NCBI GenBank assembly: GCA_029204225.1
Contig: CM055107.1
Location: 11,956,741-12,020,740 of the forward strand
Reading direction: 5' to 3'
Origin: Diphasiastrum complanatum
Taxonomy: Eukaryota; Streptophyta; Lycopodiopsida; Lycopodiales; Lycopodiaceae
Length of the DNA: 64,000 nucleotides
The notes beneath the pieces were generated by a model. The model saw nothing but the letters and a program-made list of their open reading frames with translations. It was not told the DNA's origin and made no database searches. Below are positions 46,107 to 57,432 of the stretch, in pieces (within the stretch, counting starts at the first letter, position 1; each line of letters opens with the position of its first letter). The position numbers and the translations under genes were made by a program.

Positions 46107-46520
46107 CATGTTGCGCCGGCACCTCAAAGGGTGCTGGGACTTGAGCAATTTCTCTAACATGCGCTTAAGTCTAACATTCATCTATCATGAACTTATGTAA
46201 AAGCCAACTTAGAAAATATAACAAGCAAAACCATTCAGACTTAAGAAAACTGGAATCCCAACTAGCTTGAAAGCCAATTTAGAATCCGTCCCTAAAAGAT
46301 AACCAAAGGCAAAGACAAGCCACACATGAAACCCAAGGCATAGTGGTCGCCAACTGACCAAATGGCATAGCGATGAGCCACACATCGATGACATGAACCC
46401 TTAGGCGCCAGCGATGCAAAAAGATTGTAGTAAAGGTCCTTCCACTTGGACCAGTCCTGGAGGCAAAACCGAAATGGTAATCATCCCCAAGGATCAACTT
46501 TATCAAATCTGGAAGAGGTT
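46107..46520 (-). mobile_element. Probable LTR of the inverted module
   Basis: On the minus strand this precedes the PBS by two bases and ends CAACA, so it should be LTR. No second copy exists in the window, so the outer limit is a guess. The open frames at 46209-46506 lie in it and look accidental. Confidence 0.45.
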
Positions 46521-48325
46521 ACATTCATACATAGACTGATTGGTCTCGGGGCCACCAACACGTGCTGGGCATTGTGCCTGGCTCGCGTTGGTAGAGGGAG
46601 CTGAGACCTGACGACTAGATTCCTAGTGCTGGTTGAGCTGCCCAAGTTTCTGTCTACCGGAATCCTCCTATAGTTTTGGTGTGATTCGGCACACCCCCTC
46701 TGTCCTATAATATAGTGCTTTCTGGTAAAGCATGCTTTTCTAGACTTAGTTTTTATTCTATTGATTAAGCCTGGCAAGCCTAGCAGATTCAGTCTGGCTC
46801 CCAGACATGGATCCTGGGAGCCAACCTGGTGGGCAGAATCAGCTGGATCTTTGGACCTGGGTCCCAGAAGTTGACTAGGGAATTACTCGAGCTCCAAAGC
46901 TAGCTCAGGACTTGTGACTACTTGACAGGCTCACCACAGGCCGGAGGCTCACTCGTTGACTTTTTAATTTGTTATGAGACCTTAGGGAGTGTCACCCCTT
47001 AGAGTCTCACAGGGCACATTGGATGCACTCGAGTCAGCTTTACAACAGGAAGCTAGCTCAAGCAGATACATCTAATCCTAACTTCTTGGAAAAGATACCG
47101 CTAATATAAAATCACTAACCAACAAGAGATAGTTATCAAATAATTTGCTCTTATGTTTTAGTCCTTTCTAGAAAGCTCTAATGTAATTCTTTGTAGACAA
47201 TTGGGTACTTTAGACAGTGGATGTTGCTCATGCAATCTTATCAATTTGATTTGATGATCACTTCCTAACTAAATATGCACTATGTGTTCATACATTGGCA
47301 GCAGAGCACTTTCCAAGGAAGGATTTTCAAGTGATATTTTCAACGATTGATCATAGATGAAAGATTCATGTCAACGATCCACATCTAGATCAGCTTAAAT
47401 TTAAAATGATTTGATCTACTAGAGATCTTTCTTGCCTTCACACATCATCTCTTCAGCTATGGGAATTTCATATACATCTTCTACCTAAAATCCTTCATAG
47501 GATGCATATATTAGACTATAAGTGTTAGGAAGTTCTCTGCATTCTTATCACAACGACTACATTTTTGGGCTATGTATGTGCTTGAAGTCCACTGATCCAT
47601 TGGTAGGTGCATATAGTCTTTCTCATACAGCAAAGAAGCAGATCTTATGGCACAATGTTGGACACTCACACAATTCTTTGAACCTGATTTCACAAGCTAT
47701 AAAGCTATGAAATCATCTACATTTATTTTGCTGGATAAAATGGAAAGATCATTGTGTTCTGGCACTGTAGAAGAGTCCACTTGTGGTCATAACTAGAAGT
47801 CTTTATTTCTTGCGAGCTGTAGCCAAGCAAAAGAAATTTGCTTGGCTTGCACGCTTGCAAGCAAAGATTGATAAAAAAACAGACACTTGCAGATCAATAT
47901 CATTAGGAGAAATATGGGCTCAAAATGGGCCCTTAAAGAAATTTCACTTTAGAGAGAGGTTACGTAGAGAGAGAATGCGAACCGGTAACTTCTGGTCGTC
48001 GTTTTTTGAGTTTCCGGCCTTGTCCGACATTTAACTGGTATGGTTAACTTCAAACAATAGTTAGTTAAGCATGAGATGTAATAACTACTCTGCATGCTCG
48101 TTTCAAAATTCGGGGCTAGAACTTTAAGACTGAAAATCTTGATTTGCTCACTGCAAAAACTGAAGCGGGAGTAGCAGAAATTTTGAAATCTTTGTATGCT
48201 TATAGTGAAATATGAGGCGAGAAGATTTTTCAACGCAACATAGACATTACAAAAGTAAGGCATACTAGATCTATTCATGTTAACTTATTGTAGTTTGAAG
48301 CATTGACGGATTGTAGCTTCCAACA
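46521..48325. other. Mixed non-coding stretch
   Basis: GC-richer repeat-like DNA to about 47040, then AT-rich DNA. Open frames at 46481-46777, 47511-47710 and 47783-48278 show no family I recognise. Confidence 0.4.
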
Positions 48326-50935
48326 ATGCAATGCACTCCAATTATTAAGAAAAATTTGAAAGTTGTAAAGAATGCTGCTGCAATAGTTAAAGAATTGAGA
48401 ATGAATAATCATATGAATATAGATTTGTGAATGGATGGATCAATTTATCCTAATGATCCAGCTACCAATTTGTGTCTAGATTTTAAGTCTGTAACTCATC
48501 TTCTCAGATTTGTATGTGAAGAAAATATCAGATTACTTGGATACTGTCAAAGGTTGCGTGATATTTGAATGCATAGCATATCATGTCTTAATCAGCAATT
48601 ACAATTTGCTAATCAACAATTGCAACATGCAAATCAGCAATTGCTTCATTATGTGCAACACACTAGTGCTGAAAACAATGCACTCAAGAATGTTATGTCA
48701 GAGTTGAATGCTACAGTCACTACTCTTTAAGGATCAAACCAAGAAATGTTAAAATCCATGGAAAAGTTGCGATCCGAGAGTTTAAAATCTGTTGTTGATA
48801 TAAAAGTTATTAAAAAGACAATGATGAAGAAGAAAAGAAAGAGAGTACCGACGAAGAATATTGATGACTTACCTACACATAGCGGCAATCAGAAAAAAAA
48901 AAATTCGAGCATTCAAGTATATATTCATTTAGACTATTTATTTGATTTGTATATGTCATTTAAGTTTGATTTGCACTTGATAACATGAATTATTTATTTG
49001 TTAAACATAATTTGAGTTTCATATATTTGTTGCAAATCATGTTTGGTGGCAAAGAACTATTTAACAAATCGTTCATGCATTGGATCATCTTTAAGTCACG
49101 TGTTACCAAAAAAGTCAACAAAGAAAATGATGAAAAATGTTCGGTTTGAAAAAATAAAAAATGAAATTGCAGAGACTGTTTTGATTAAGATTCAATTATA
49201 CTTAAATGAAAATGTGATACAAGGTGTATGTGATATTTCTAGAATTAGCAGAAATGCTTATTCTACTTTTTTTAGAATAGTTAAAGAACCTTTTTCCCAA
49301 GTGATGGTGAAGAAAACTTATCTTCCGCGTCCATATCGGGTAAGATTAGCAAGAAATTATTATAATGACAGAATGTTCAAAGTAGTTGGCCAGCCACTTC
49401 ATATAACTGAATTATACAAATCAGAATATGATGAGCTCAATTACAACGATTGCAATAATTTTTTCTTAATATTGAAAATGTTCTAAAATACATTATCGAC
49501 TCTATAAACTAGACGAACATCAAGTAAATGAAAAAATCATTATTGTAATAAAATTGGATGAATCTAAAATCATCAAGGGTCAGAAGTGTGAGTGTCACTT
49601 TGATGAACAAAATTTCTGATACAGATGATCGAACGTTTAGTGTTCAATCGGAAAATCACATATGGTGGTTGGCGACATTCCAGGTATACATTTCAATTTT
49701 CATTTAAAATATCTATATTAACAATTCATACCTTGCCAATTTTTATTTACATGTCATGCATTACTTGTTTCTCTAGAGGTCTTGAAAGAGGACCATAAAA
49801 TACTATCATGGATATTTTCAAAAACAAATTATGGCGAGATTATAAAGTGACATTTGGAGGGTGAGAAATTTACAGTCGAAAACCATGGAAGTTTTCAAAT
49901 TCAATGGCACTTTGCAGGGATTTGAAAACATTAAAATGTATGTATAATGTCTCCCATGGGGCAACATCAAAACATCCATGTTTTTATTGCATGAAGGATT
50001 GCTACAATATGAATTTGGAACGATCAAACACTGGCCCAATACGAGAAGCTGAAAATCCAAATATGAAGTGTTCTGCCAATTCCATTAAAAAATGTTCACA
50101 TATGCACATTGCATGCTGAAGTTCATATTATTGAAAACCTTATTTACCTGCATATTTTACTAGCATGGAATCATAAACCGGAGTCTGTGGCTAAAGCAGC
50201 AATTAGAAGGTTGAAAATAGTTCTGTCAAATGCAGAACTACATAAAGGGAATGTCACGATTAAAAAAATTGACAAACTCTCCCCAAAAAAAAGAAACGTT
50301 CCTAATAAGCCATTAATTGGAGGTGCTAAAGCAAGAAGATTTTTATCCAATCAACGTGCAAATAATCAAGTGTCAGATACAAAATTTGGAGAGAAATTTT
50401 TCAAGTAACACAAACACTGGAAGGAAGTAATTGAGTGGAAAAGGGACAAGTGTAGACCAACTTAGACAAACTCATAGGTGTTATCAAGAAAGAAAACCTA
50501 TTATCAGAAGATATGAGGACTTTGCAAAATCATTGCACCACATTTGTAAAATTTGTATATGATTGTTGGGGAAAAGACAGCGTTACTCATTACATGGTGC
50601 TAATCTTTTTCATTATCTGGTATTTATCTCATTCAGGCTTATTTTTTTTTACTGATGTAACTAATCAAAACTCTTGTTTGCAGCACATCCGTCTTCATCA
50701 TGCAACTTATTTTGCAAAGGAATATGGGAGCTTAAGTATCTGATCATCACAAGGCATGAAAAAATCTCATTGGCAAGCAAGAAGAGCATTTCATAGAGCT
50801 ACAAATCATGGAAGACACAATTCAAGAATAAATATTTAGTTCAACTTTTTCAGTGGTTTTACAAAAGAGCACAATTTAGATATCAAGCTAAAAACTCGCC
50901 AAATGTTACGATTTTTCGAAAGGCATTCAAATTCA
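48326..50935 (+). pseudogene. Intron-containing DDE-like transposase gene, copy 1
   Basis: Exon 1 (48326-48916) reads in a single frame from MQCTPIIKKNLKVVKNAA; its three stops (two TGA, one TAA) are each one transition from Arg, Gly/Arg or Gln. It includes a coiled coil (LNQQLQFANQQLQHANQQLL) and a basic stretch (KKTMMKKKRKRVPTKN). Later exons include QGVCDISRISRNAYSTFFRI, then IIIVIKLDESKIIKG (candidate first Asp, 49557), then after an intron (49691-49787, CAG/GTATAC to CTCTAGAG) LKEDHKILSWIFS, WHFAGDLKTLKCMYNVSHGA (candidate second Asp, 49919) and the zinc-type HPCFYC. Another intron (about 50597-50679, TTTGCAG acceptor) precedes HHATYFAKEYGSLSI and HWQARRAFHRATNH. The GDLK plus CxxC plan resembles RNase-H-fold transposases of animals and fungi. 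I cannot name the superfamily. Frameshifts make it inactive. Confidence 0.6.
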
Positions 50936-52152
50936 TAACAAAAGAGAGATCCTTGTAATATATCAAAAATCTATTATAGAAAATTATTTGATTATCATTA
51001 TCATACTTTTCAAGATTCAAACGGATGGTATTGTCATGAAGGAATAATCTCCTTCCATATGGATCCAAAAAATTTAAATTTTTTCTTTTGTTCATATCAA
51101 TGTAACCCGAATAAAGGGCCATTGCAAATGATCTTTTTGTAGTCTCATTGGGAGTATAATCCAATATTTGAATGGCCAAATCCCTTTTCACAAAAATTAT
51201 TTTATATGTTCCTCTTGCGTACTTATGGCCTCCTAAACAAACTGATAATGATTTGATGGCCATAATGACAGTGGTTGCATATGGATTAAATGATGAATGA
51301 TATATATAAATTTCATTATTTTGAAAGTTTTTCAAATAATGAGATAGAGACACATCATTTCTCCCGGTTGATACACCTCAGACGCCTCCATGTCTCATAC
51401 TAAAGGCATCTATTTCAATAGCATCCTGTATACGAATAAAATAATTAAATTTAGAATGATACATAACACTATAAACTCATACTTTAACAAAGTGTTTGAA
51501 ATAAAAAAATTGAACAATATCAATACCAATATAATATCTACGTACCAGATCATAATCATCGTATTCAACAACATTTGCTTTGCTAATGTCATGTTTTCTA
51601 ATGGCCTCTACATTTCCAGAGAGAATATACCGAGTCCTTGAAAAATATTTTTTTTGGACTTCCAAAAATTCCTCCTCTGTAGACAAAATTTTTTCATAGG
51701 CTTTGGATTTTCAATTATGGCCTCCAAGGCCTCATTACCAGATTTCTAATTGCCATCTTTATCATAATCTATCTCACTTTTAAGATCATCATATGTGTAA
51801 TCAATAAAATCAGAAAATTCTGATAAATTTTGTGCAAAAAATGAGAGGATTTCATCCTCTCTCAAATTCAAAACATCCTCTATATCATTTAATGGAATAT
51901 ACTTCTCATTATTAATAAAATAAACGGGAGTAGAGTTAATTAATTCACAAGAGATGCAGATGGATGAGAATCAGAGAGGATTATAAAATGAGGAGAGTCT
52001 TTTGATAATCTAAAGCCATAGATGCTTCAGCTTCAACTCCTATATCAGTATTTGCATCATTTAGATGCAGATGCTTCAATCATTGGAACAGTAAAAGATT
52101 CAATAGAATCATCATCTGGAATATCTTTAGATATGTAAAAGACAACAGCCAT
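50883..52152 (-). pseudogene. Convergent accessory gene (ORF2), copy 1
   Basis: Starts MAVVFYISKDIPDDDSIESF at 52152 on the minus strand and runs toward the transposase, ending within ~50 bp of its 3' end. Recognisable blocks shared with copy 2: LNDIEDVLNLREDEILSFFA, QNLSEFSDFIDYT, then an intact C-terminal frame (51353-50883) with ATTVIMAIKSLSVCLGGHKY, ARGTYKIIFVKRDLAIQILD, YTPNETTKRSFAMALYSGYI and FLDPYGRRLFLHDNTIRLNL. Several stops and frameshifts occur in the N-terminal half. I do not recognise the family; it has no membrane span or zinc site. Its consistent position beside the transposase in both copies suggests an accessory transposition protein. Confidence 0.55.
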
Positions 52153-52512
52153 TTTTTTTATTACAAGGCGACATTATTTTGTGGATACCACAATATATAT
52201 TTCTTTTGAAATAGTGGTCATGCAAGTTAGAGTACTTTCTATTGTGTTTATGCTTAAAGGATAGTTGGAAATGCACAAGGCCCTGAAAATGAACACAACA
52301 GAAACTATCTATATCCTATACAGGAGTACTAATAATCTGAGAAAAATTATCAAGAAGGGAAATTAACGATTCTCATTAACTAGCTTATCGATATCAAAGA
52401 GAACAAAAAAAATACTAAAAAATTACTCCAATTTCTCAGATGGAATGTCATTGGCACTCAAAAAATCCAGAAGTTTGTTATCTGAGGACATGGAGGAACT
52501 AGCCATATTGAA

Positions 52513-52585
52513 CCTAATATCGGTTCAACGCAACTAAATGATTTTGGTGAAAGACTGAACAATAGTGCGCACGTTGAATCTTAAT
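52513..52585. repeat. CpG-rich palindromic unit 1
   Basis: Left arm AATATCGGTTCAACGCAAC and right arm GTGCGCACGTTGAATCTTA are imperfect inverted repeats, starts 49 bp apart. It lies exactly between ORF2 copy 1 and transposase copy 2, and its right arm runs into the coding start of copy 2. Confidence 0.75.
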
Positions 52586-54576
52586 GATCCAGCTACCAAT
52601 TTGTGTCCAGATTTTAAGTCCGTAACTCATCTTCTCAGATTTTTATATAAGAAAATAGTGAATTACTTAAATATTGTCAAAGGTTGCGTGATATTGGAAT
52701 GCATAGCAAATCTCGTCTTAATCAACAATTATAGTATGCTAATCAACAATTGCAACGTGCAAATCAACAATTGCTTCATTATGTGCAACACACTAGTGCT
52801 GAAAACAATGCACTCAATCATGCTATGTCAGAGTTGAATGCTACAGTCACTACTCTTTGGGGATCAAACCAAAAAATGTTAGAATCCATGAAAAAGGTGC
52901 GATCCGAGAGTTTCAAATAAAAGTTATAAAAAAGACAATGATGAAGAAAAAAAGAAAGAGAGTACCGATGAAGAATATTGATGACTACACAACGGCAATA
53001 AAAAAAAAAAATTCGAACATTCAAGTATGTTTTCTTATAAACTGTTTATTTGATTTGTATTTGTCATTTAAGTTTGTTCAAAGTAGTTGGCCAACCACTT
53101 CATATAACTAAATTATACAAATCAAAATATGGTGAGCTCCATTACAACAATTGCAATAGTATTTTCCTTGATATTGAAAATATTCTAGACTATATTATTC
53201 GATCTATAAACTAGATGAACATTGGATAAATATAAAAGATTATTATTGTAATAAAATTGGATGAATCCGAAATCATCAAAGGTCAAAAGTTTAAACGAGT
53301 GAGTGTCACTTTAATGAACAAAATTTTAGATACAGATGATCAAATGTTTAGTGTTCAATCGAAAAATCACATATGGTGGTTGGCGGCATTCCAAGTATAC
53401 ATTTCAATTTTCTTTTAAAGTATCATTATTAACATTCCACACATTGTATTTCTTATTGACATGTCATGCATTACTTGCTTCTGTACAAGCCTTGAAAGAG
53501 GACCATAAAATACTTTCATGGATATTTTCACGAAAAAATTATGGCGAGATTATAAAGAGACATTTGGAAGGTGAGAAATTTACAGTCAAAACCATGGAAG
53601 TTTTCAAATTCAATGGCACCTTCAAGGGATTTGAAAATATTAAAATGTATGTATAATGTCTCTCATGGGGCAAAATCAAAGCATCCATGTCTTTATTGCA
53701 TGAAGGATTGCTACAATATGAATTTGAGATGATCAAACACTAGCCCAACACGAGAAACAGAAGATCCAAATATGAAAAGTGTTCTGCCAATTCCATTAAA
53801 AAATATTCACATATGTACATTTCATACTGAAGTTCGTATTATTGAGAAACTTATTTGCAAAGGCAGGACTACATAAAGGGAATGCCACTATTGAAAAAAC
53901 TGACAGATTCTCCGGAAAAAAAAAAAAAGGAAACGTTCCTAATAAGCCATCAATTGGAGGTGCTAAAACAAGAAGATTCTTATCCAATCACACATGCAAA
54001 GAATCTAGTGTCAAATACGAAATTTGAAAATTGTTCAAGCAACACGAACATTGTAAGTAAGTAATCGAGTGAAAAAGGGACAAGTGTGGAACAACTTAGA
54101 CAAACTCATAGGTGTTATCAAGAAAGAAAACCTATCATCAGAAGATTTGAGAAATTTGCAAAATCATTGCACCACATTTGTAAAATCCCTACATGATTGT
54201 TGGGGAAAAGACAACGTTACACGCACTGCATGGTACTAATCTATTTCATTATCTGGTACTAATCTCATTCATGCTTATATTTTTTTTCTCTGATGTAACT
54301 AATCAAAACTCTTGTTTGCAGCACATCTTTTTTTAATATGCAACTTATTTTGCAAAAGAATATGAGAGCTTAAGTATCTGGTCATCACAGGACATGGAAA
54401 AATCTCATTGGCAAGCAAAAGGAGCATTTTATAGAGCTACAAATCATGGAGAACACAATTCAAAAAATAAATATTTAGTTCAACTTTTTCAGTGGTTTTA
54501 CAAAAGAGCACAATTTAGATATCAAGCTCAAAACTCGCCAAATGTTATGATTTTCGAAACGCATTCAAATTCATAA
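52577..54576 (+). pseudogene. DDE-like transposase gene, copy 2, internally deleted
   Basis: Colinear with copy 1 from LNDPATNLCPDFKSVTHLLR onward. It keeps the coiled coil, the basic stretch, the same introns (donor CAA/GTATAC at about 53393; acceptor TTTGCAG at about 54322) and the C-terminal block HWQAKGAFYRATNHGEHNSK followed by YLVQLFQWFYKRAQFRYQAQ. About 415 bp corresponding to 48962-49377 of copy 1 are deleted (junction near 53075), removing the ISRISRNAYSTFF block. The frame around GEIIKRHLEGEKFTVKTMEV is intact where copy 1 has a stop. It lacks the first ~39 codons of copy 1, being replaced there by palindromic unit 1. Inactive. Confidence 0.6.
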
Positions 54577-54625
54577 CAAAAGAGAGATCCTTGTAATATA
54601 TCAATAATCTATCACAGAAAATTGT

Positions 54626-55256
54626 TTAATTATCATCATCATCCTCTTCAAGATTCAGACGGATGGTATTGTCATGAAAAAATAATCTCCTTTCATATGG
54701 ATCCAAAAATTTTAAATTTTTCCTTTTGCTCATATCAATGTAACTCGAATAAAGGGCCATTGCAGATGATCTTTTTGTAGTCTCATTGGGAATATAACCC
54801 AATATTTTAATTGCCAAATTCCTTTTCACAAAAATTATTTTATATATTCCTCTGGCGTACGTATCGCCTCCTAAACAAACAAATTTTTTTATAGGCTTTA
54901 GATTTTTTAATTATGGCCTCATAATCTATCTCACTTGTATAATCAACAATGTTAAAAAATTCTGATAAATTTTGTGCAAAAATTGAGAGGATTTCATCCT
55001 CTCTCAAATTCAAAACATCTTCTATATCATTAAAAGAAATATAACTGTCATTATTTGTAAAATATATGGGAATATCGAGTATAGTTAATTGATTAATAAA
55101 AGATGTAGATAGAAGAGAATCAGAGATGATTATAGAACGAGGGCTAAAGATCATCATTAGCCCTGACCCTAGATTTGTACCTACGCCGCACAACATTAAA
55201 CCATAATCATTACCCGTGCATTGAACAAATATCAAACAAACATTATTGAAAAACAT
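54626..55256 (-). pseudogene. Convergent accessory gene (ORF2), copy 2
   Basis: Minus-strand frames 55256-54840 and 54829-54626 match ORF2 copy 1: FNDIEDVLNLREDEILSIFA, QNLSEFFNIVDYT, then YIPNETTKRSSAMALYSSYI and FLDPYERRLFFHDNTIRLNL ending EEDDDDN. About 420 bp present in copy 1 (51240-51660) are missing at about 54880. The first ~40 residues of the open frame differ from copy 1. The C-terminal block is conserved at amino-acid level better than the flanking DNA, which supports past selection on a protein. Confidence 0.55.
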
Positions 55257-55374
55257 TTACGAGGGCAATTATTACAGACTCTCGTCCTATTTAAGCACCT
55301 TAAAAATAATTTTTTTTTTTTGAGATATTTGTTCATTCATAACATTTTCAAAAGGTAAAGCATTCAGAAAAAGA

Positions 55375-55966
55375 CGATATCGATTCTGTGCGCGAGGAGA
55401 AATGCTTCATGGGAACACATTAAATAGGCGCGCATTGATGCAATACTCCGGTATGACGACTCAAATATCGAATCAGTGCGTCTGTTACAAGAAAGATGTT
55501 TTTTAGCTTGGACTGTGCGCGTGGATTCGCTATTGGACTGCATTATGAATCATCAAAGCTTGCTTTGATAGATTTCTCATATAGTCCAAAGCTAAAAAGA
55601 ATCTGCAAGGCAAGCTCTAATGATTTATAGTGTCGTCCAATATAGGTTCAGCGTGACTCAGATAACTTTACTAGGGGACTCAGATATCAGATGAGCGCGT
55701 CTGAGAGAAGACAAAGTTTTTTCATTAGGACTGCGCGCATCAAATCGCTATTGTAGGGAAAAAAAAATTGAAATTTGTCGAAATTATTGGATGACATTAT
55801 GCATGATCAAAACTTGCTTTGGTAGATTTTTCATACAGTCCAAAGCTAAGAAGAATCTATTGAGGCAAGCTCTGATCATTCATTTTGCTATCCAATATTG
55901 GTTTAGCGCACAAGAATAGCTTCTTTGAGAGAAACATCCAGTATGCGCGCGTCGATTCGCCATTGG
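55375..55966. repeat. Array of CpG-rich palindromic units 2-5
   Basis: Four units at 55375-55449, 55462-55536, 55682-55753 and 55891-55966, plus a single left arm at 55635-55657. Arms are variants of AATATCGGTTCGACGCGCAC and GTGCGCGTGGATTCGCTATT with a nearly constant 50-53 bp between arm starts. Units 3-5 are separated by similar ~140-bp spacers containing CTTGCTTTGATAGATTTCTC and AGTCCAAAGCTAA, giving a higher-order repeat of roughly 210 bp. Confidence 0.8.
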
Positions 55967-56353
55967 AAAAAAAAAGGTCGTTGAAATCTTTAAAAATTAT
56001 ATGAATATCATATCAAAATTAGATGCATAAATCAATTGTAGTTTGTAACTATACTTTTCATAATTACTTTTCCATGCTTTTCCATAATTACGGTAGTCGT
56101 TAGCCATATCGACTTTAGGATTTGATTTTCAAGTCTCTAAATATCTCGAATTAAGAGATCACCGTAATTTGTGCCTCGATATTCCAAACCACTACAACTG
56201 TGATCATTTTGGATTTGTTGGCACTATATAATCATATGCACGATGTTTAAAATTTTTTGCATAAAGTTTCATTCGTTCTTTACTTTCATGCGGACCTACT
56301 TACCGTCTTCACTCGCGCGCGCCCATCCGCTATAAGATCTACTTACTCATAGA

Positions 56354-56425
56354 GGTATCGGTTCGGCACACCCAACCTGAATTCTGAGCCTGGAATCTCT
56401 TACTTGTGCGCAGATTCGATATTGG
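56354..56425. repeat. CpG-rich palindromic unit 6, upstream of the H3-like start
   Basis: Left arm GGTATCGGTTCGGCACACC, right arm GTGCGCAGATTCGATATTGG. The right arm ends six bases before the ATG at 56432, so it sits in the promoter or 5' UTR of the H3-like gene. An isolated right-arm-like copy lies at 56313-56335. Confidence 0.75.
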
Positions 56426-56431
56426 ATCCTA

Positions 56432-57420
56432 ATGGCACGCACTAAACAAACAGCAAGTATCCATCCTGGAGGTATCCCAATCACAGGAGGCCAGGGAAAT
56501 CCACCACCATCGCCTCATCCACCACCACTTCCTCCTAGGCCAAGGGGCAGACCAAGAGATGCGCCATGGCTAAAGGATATCCGGAAGCTACAAAAGACCA
56601 ATAATCTTCTGATTCCGAAAGCTCACATACAAACATCCAAGAGAACTCTCCGCAGGTGTGAAATGGATAGTAACGACAATTGAAGCTCTGCACACTACAT
56701 ATGAAGATTTCCAAGTAAAACTCTTCTCAGATAGTGTTGTTGCAACTGTCCATGCCAAGAGGGTGACCATCATGCCGAAGAATTTCACCCTTGTATTCAG
56801 GCTACAGGACACGTATGATAAATTTGCTTAGTACTTCAGACCAGCTCCATCCTTTGCTCTAAGAAAATATGAAGAAAAGAAGAAGAGGAAGCAATCACAA
56901 CCTACTCGGCTTGTATTTCGGTTACAGAGTGGGAGTGTTTCAAAGAAGAGGTCTCTTGACTCTCCTAATAAAGCAAGAGACTTTTCTAAGCCTTCTCCTC
57001 TGCATGACATTCTAACTGCTAGACAGTCTCCTTCTTCTTCTCCTAATCTCCATCTTCTGCTCCTAAAGATTCCTCTAATAAATCTCAATCTCCTTCTCCT
57101 CCTCCTAAAAATTCCTTGCCTAATAAAACTCCTCCTCCATCTAAATCTCAATTTCCTCCTACTCTCACACATATTAGTTCCCCCCCTCTAGTTTCAGAAA
57201 ACAAAGTTGATCTGCACAAATGATAGAGGTTGGAGGCAGAGAAGCTTCTAGATTATGCGAGATCAAACGAAGAGCTACAATTTGTAAATTTAAAGGTCGA
57301 ATCGATTTCAAATGACAATTTTTTAAGTGGTTTATTTGTAATACTTCCTTCACCCCCTGCACTTGCCTTTGTAAATACTCTTCAATATGTATAGTATGAC
57401 CAATTGTTAAACACATATCT
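56432..57420 (+). pseudogene. Divergent histone H3-like domain with Pro/Lys-rich extension
   Basis: ATG at 56432 is followed by MARTKQTA, the H3 N-terminal tail through residue 7, with K4 kept and R8-K9-S10 lost. A Gly/Pro-rich tail follows (PPPSPHPPPLPPRPRGRPR). The H3 alpha-N/alpha-1 equivalent is WLKDIRKLQKTNNLLIPKA. After a one-base frameshift near 56650, the alpha-2/alpha-3 part reads TIEALHTTYEDFQVKLFSDS, VVATVHAKRVTIMPKNF, in which HAKRVTIMPK is the H3 signature. A TAG (one transition from CAG) then precedes an in-frame basic and Ser/Pro-rich extension (RPAPSFALRKYEEKKKRKQS, then SPSPPPKNSLPNK) leading toward the Ulp1 exons. The domain is slightly shorter than H3 before alpha-2. LLIP and NF are also CENH3-like, so canonical versus centromeric origin is open. 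Confidence 0.75.
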
Positions 57421-57432
57421 TAATGTTTTAGG

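Noticed and set aside
48326-54576. Assignment of the transposase to CACTA, because a Ulp1 gene is nearby
   Set aside because: The motifs GDLK with CxxC and the C-terminal HATYFAKEY block do not match the CACTA transposase as I know it, and no CACTA-type ends were seen.
56432-56820. Host histone H3 processed pseudogene
   Set aside because: The tail is replaced by a Gly/Pro-rich segment, the fold is strongly diverged, and the frame runs on into a linker toward Ulp1; a simple retropseudogene of H3 would stay alignable along its length. Not fully excluded.
56828-57172. Arg-rich minus-strand ORF of 114 codons
   Set aside because: It is the antisense shadow of the Pro/Ser/Lys-rich linker between the H3-like and Ulp1 parts.
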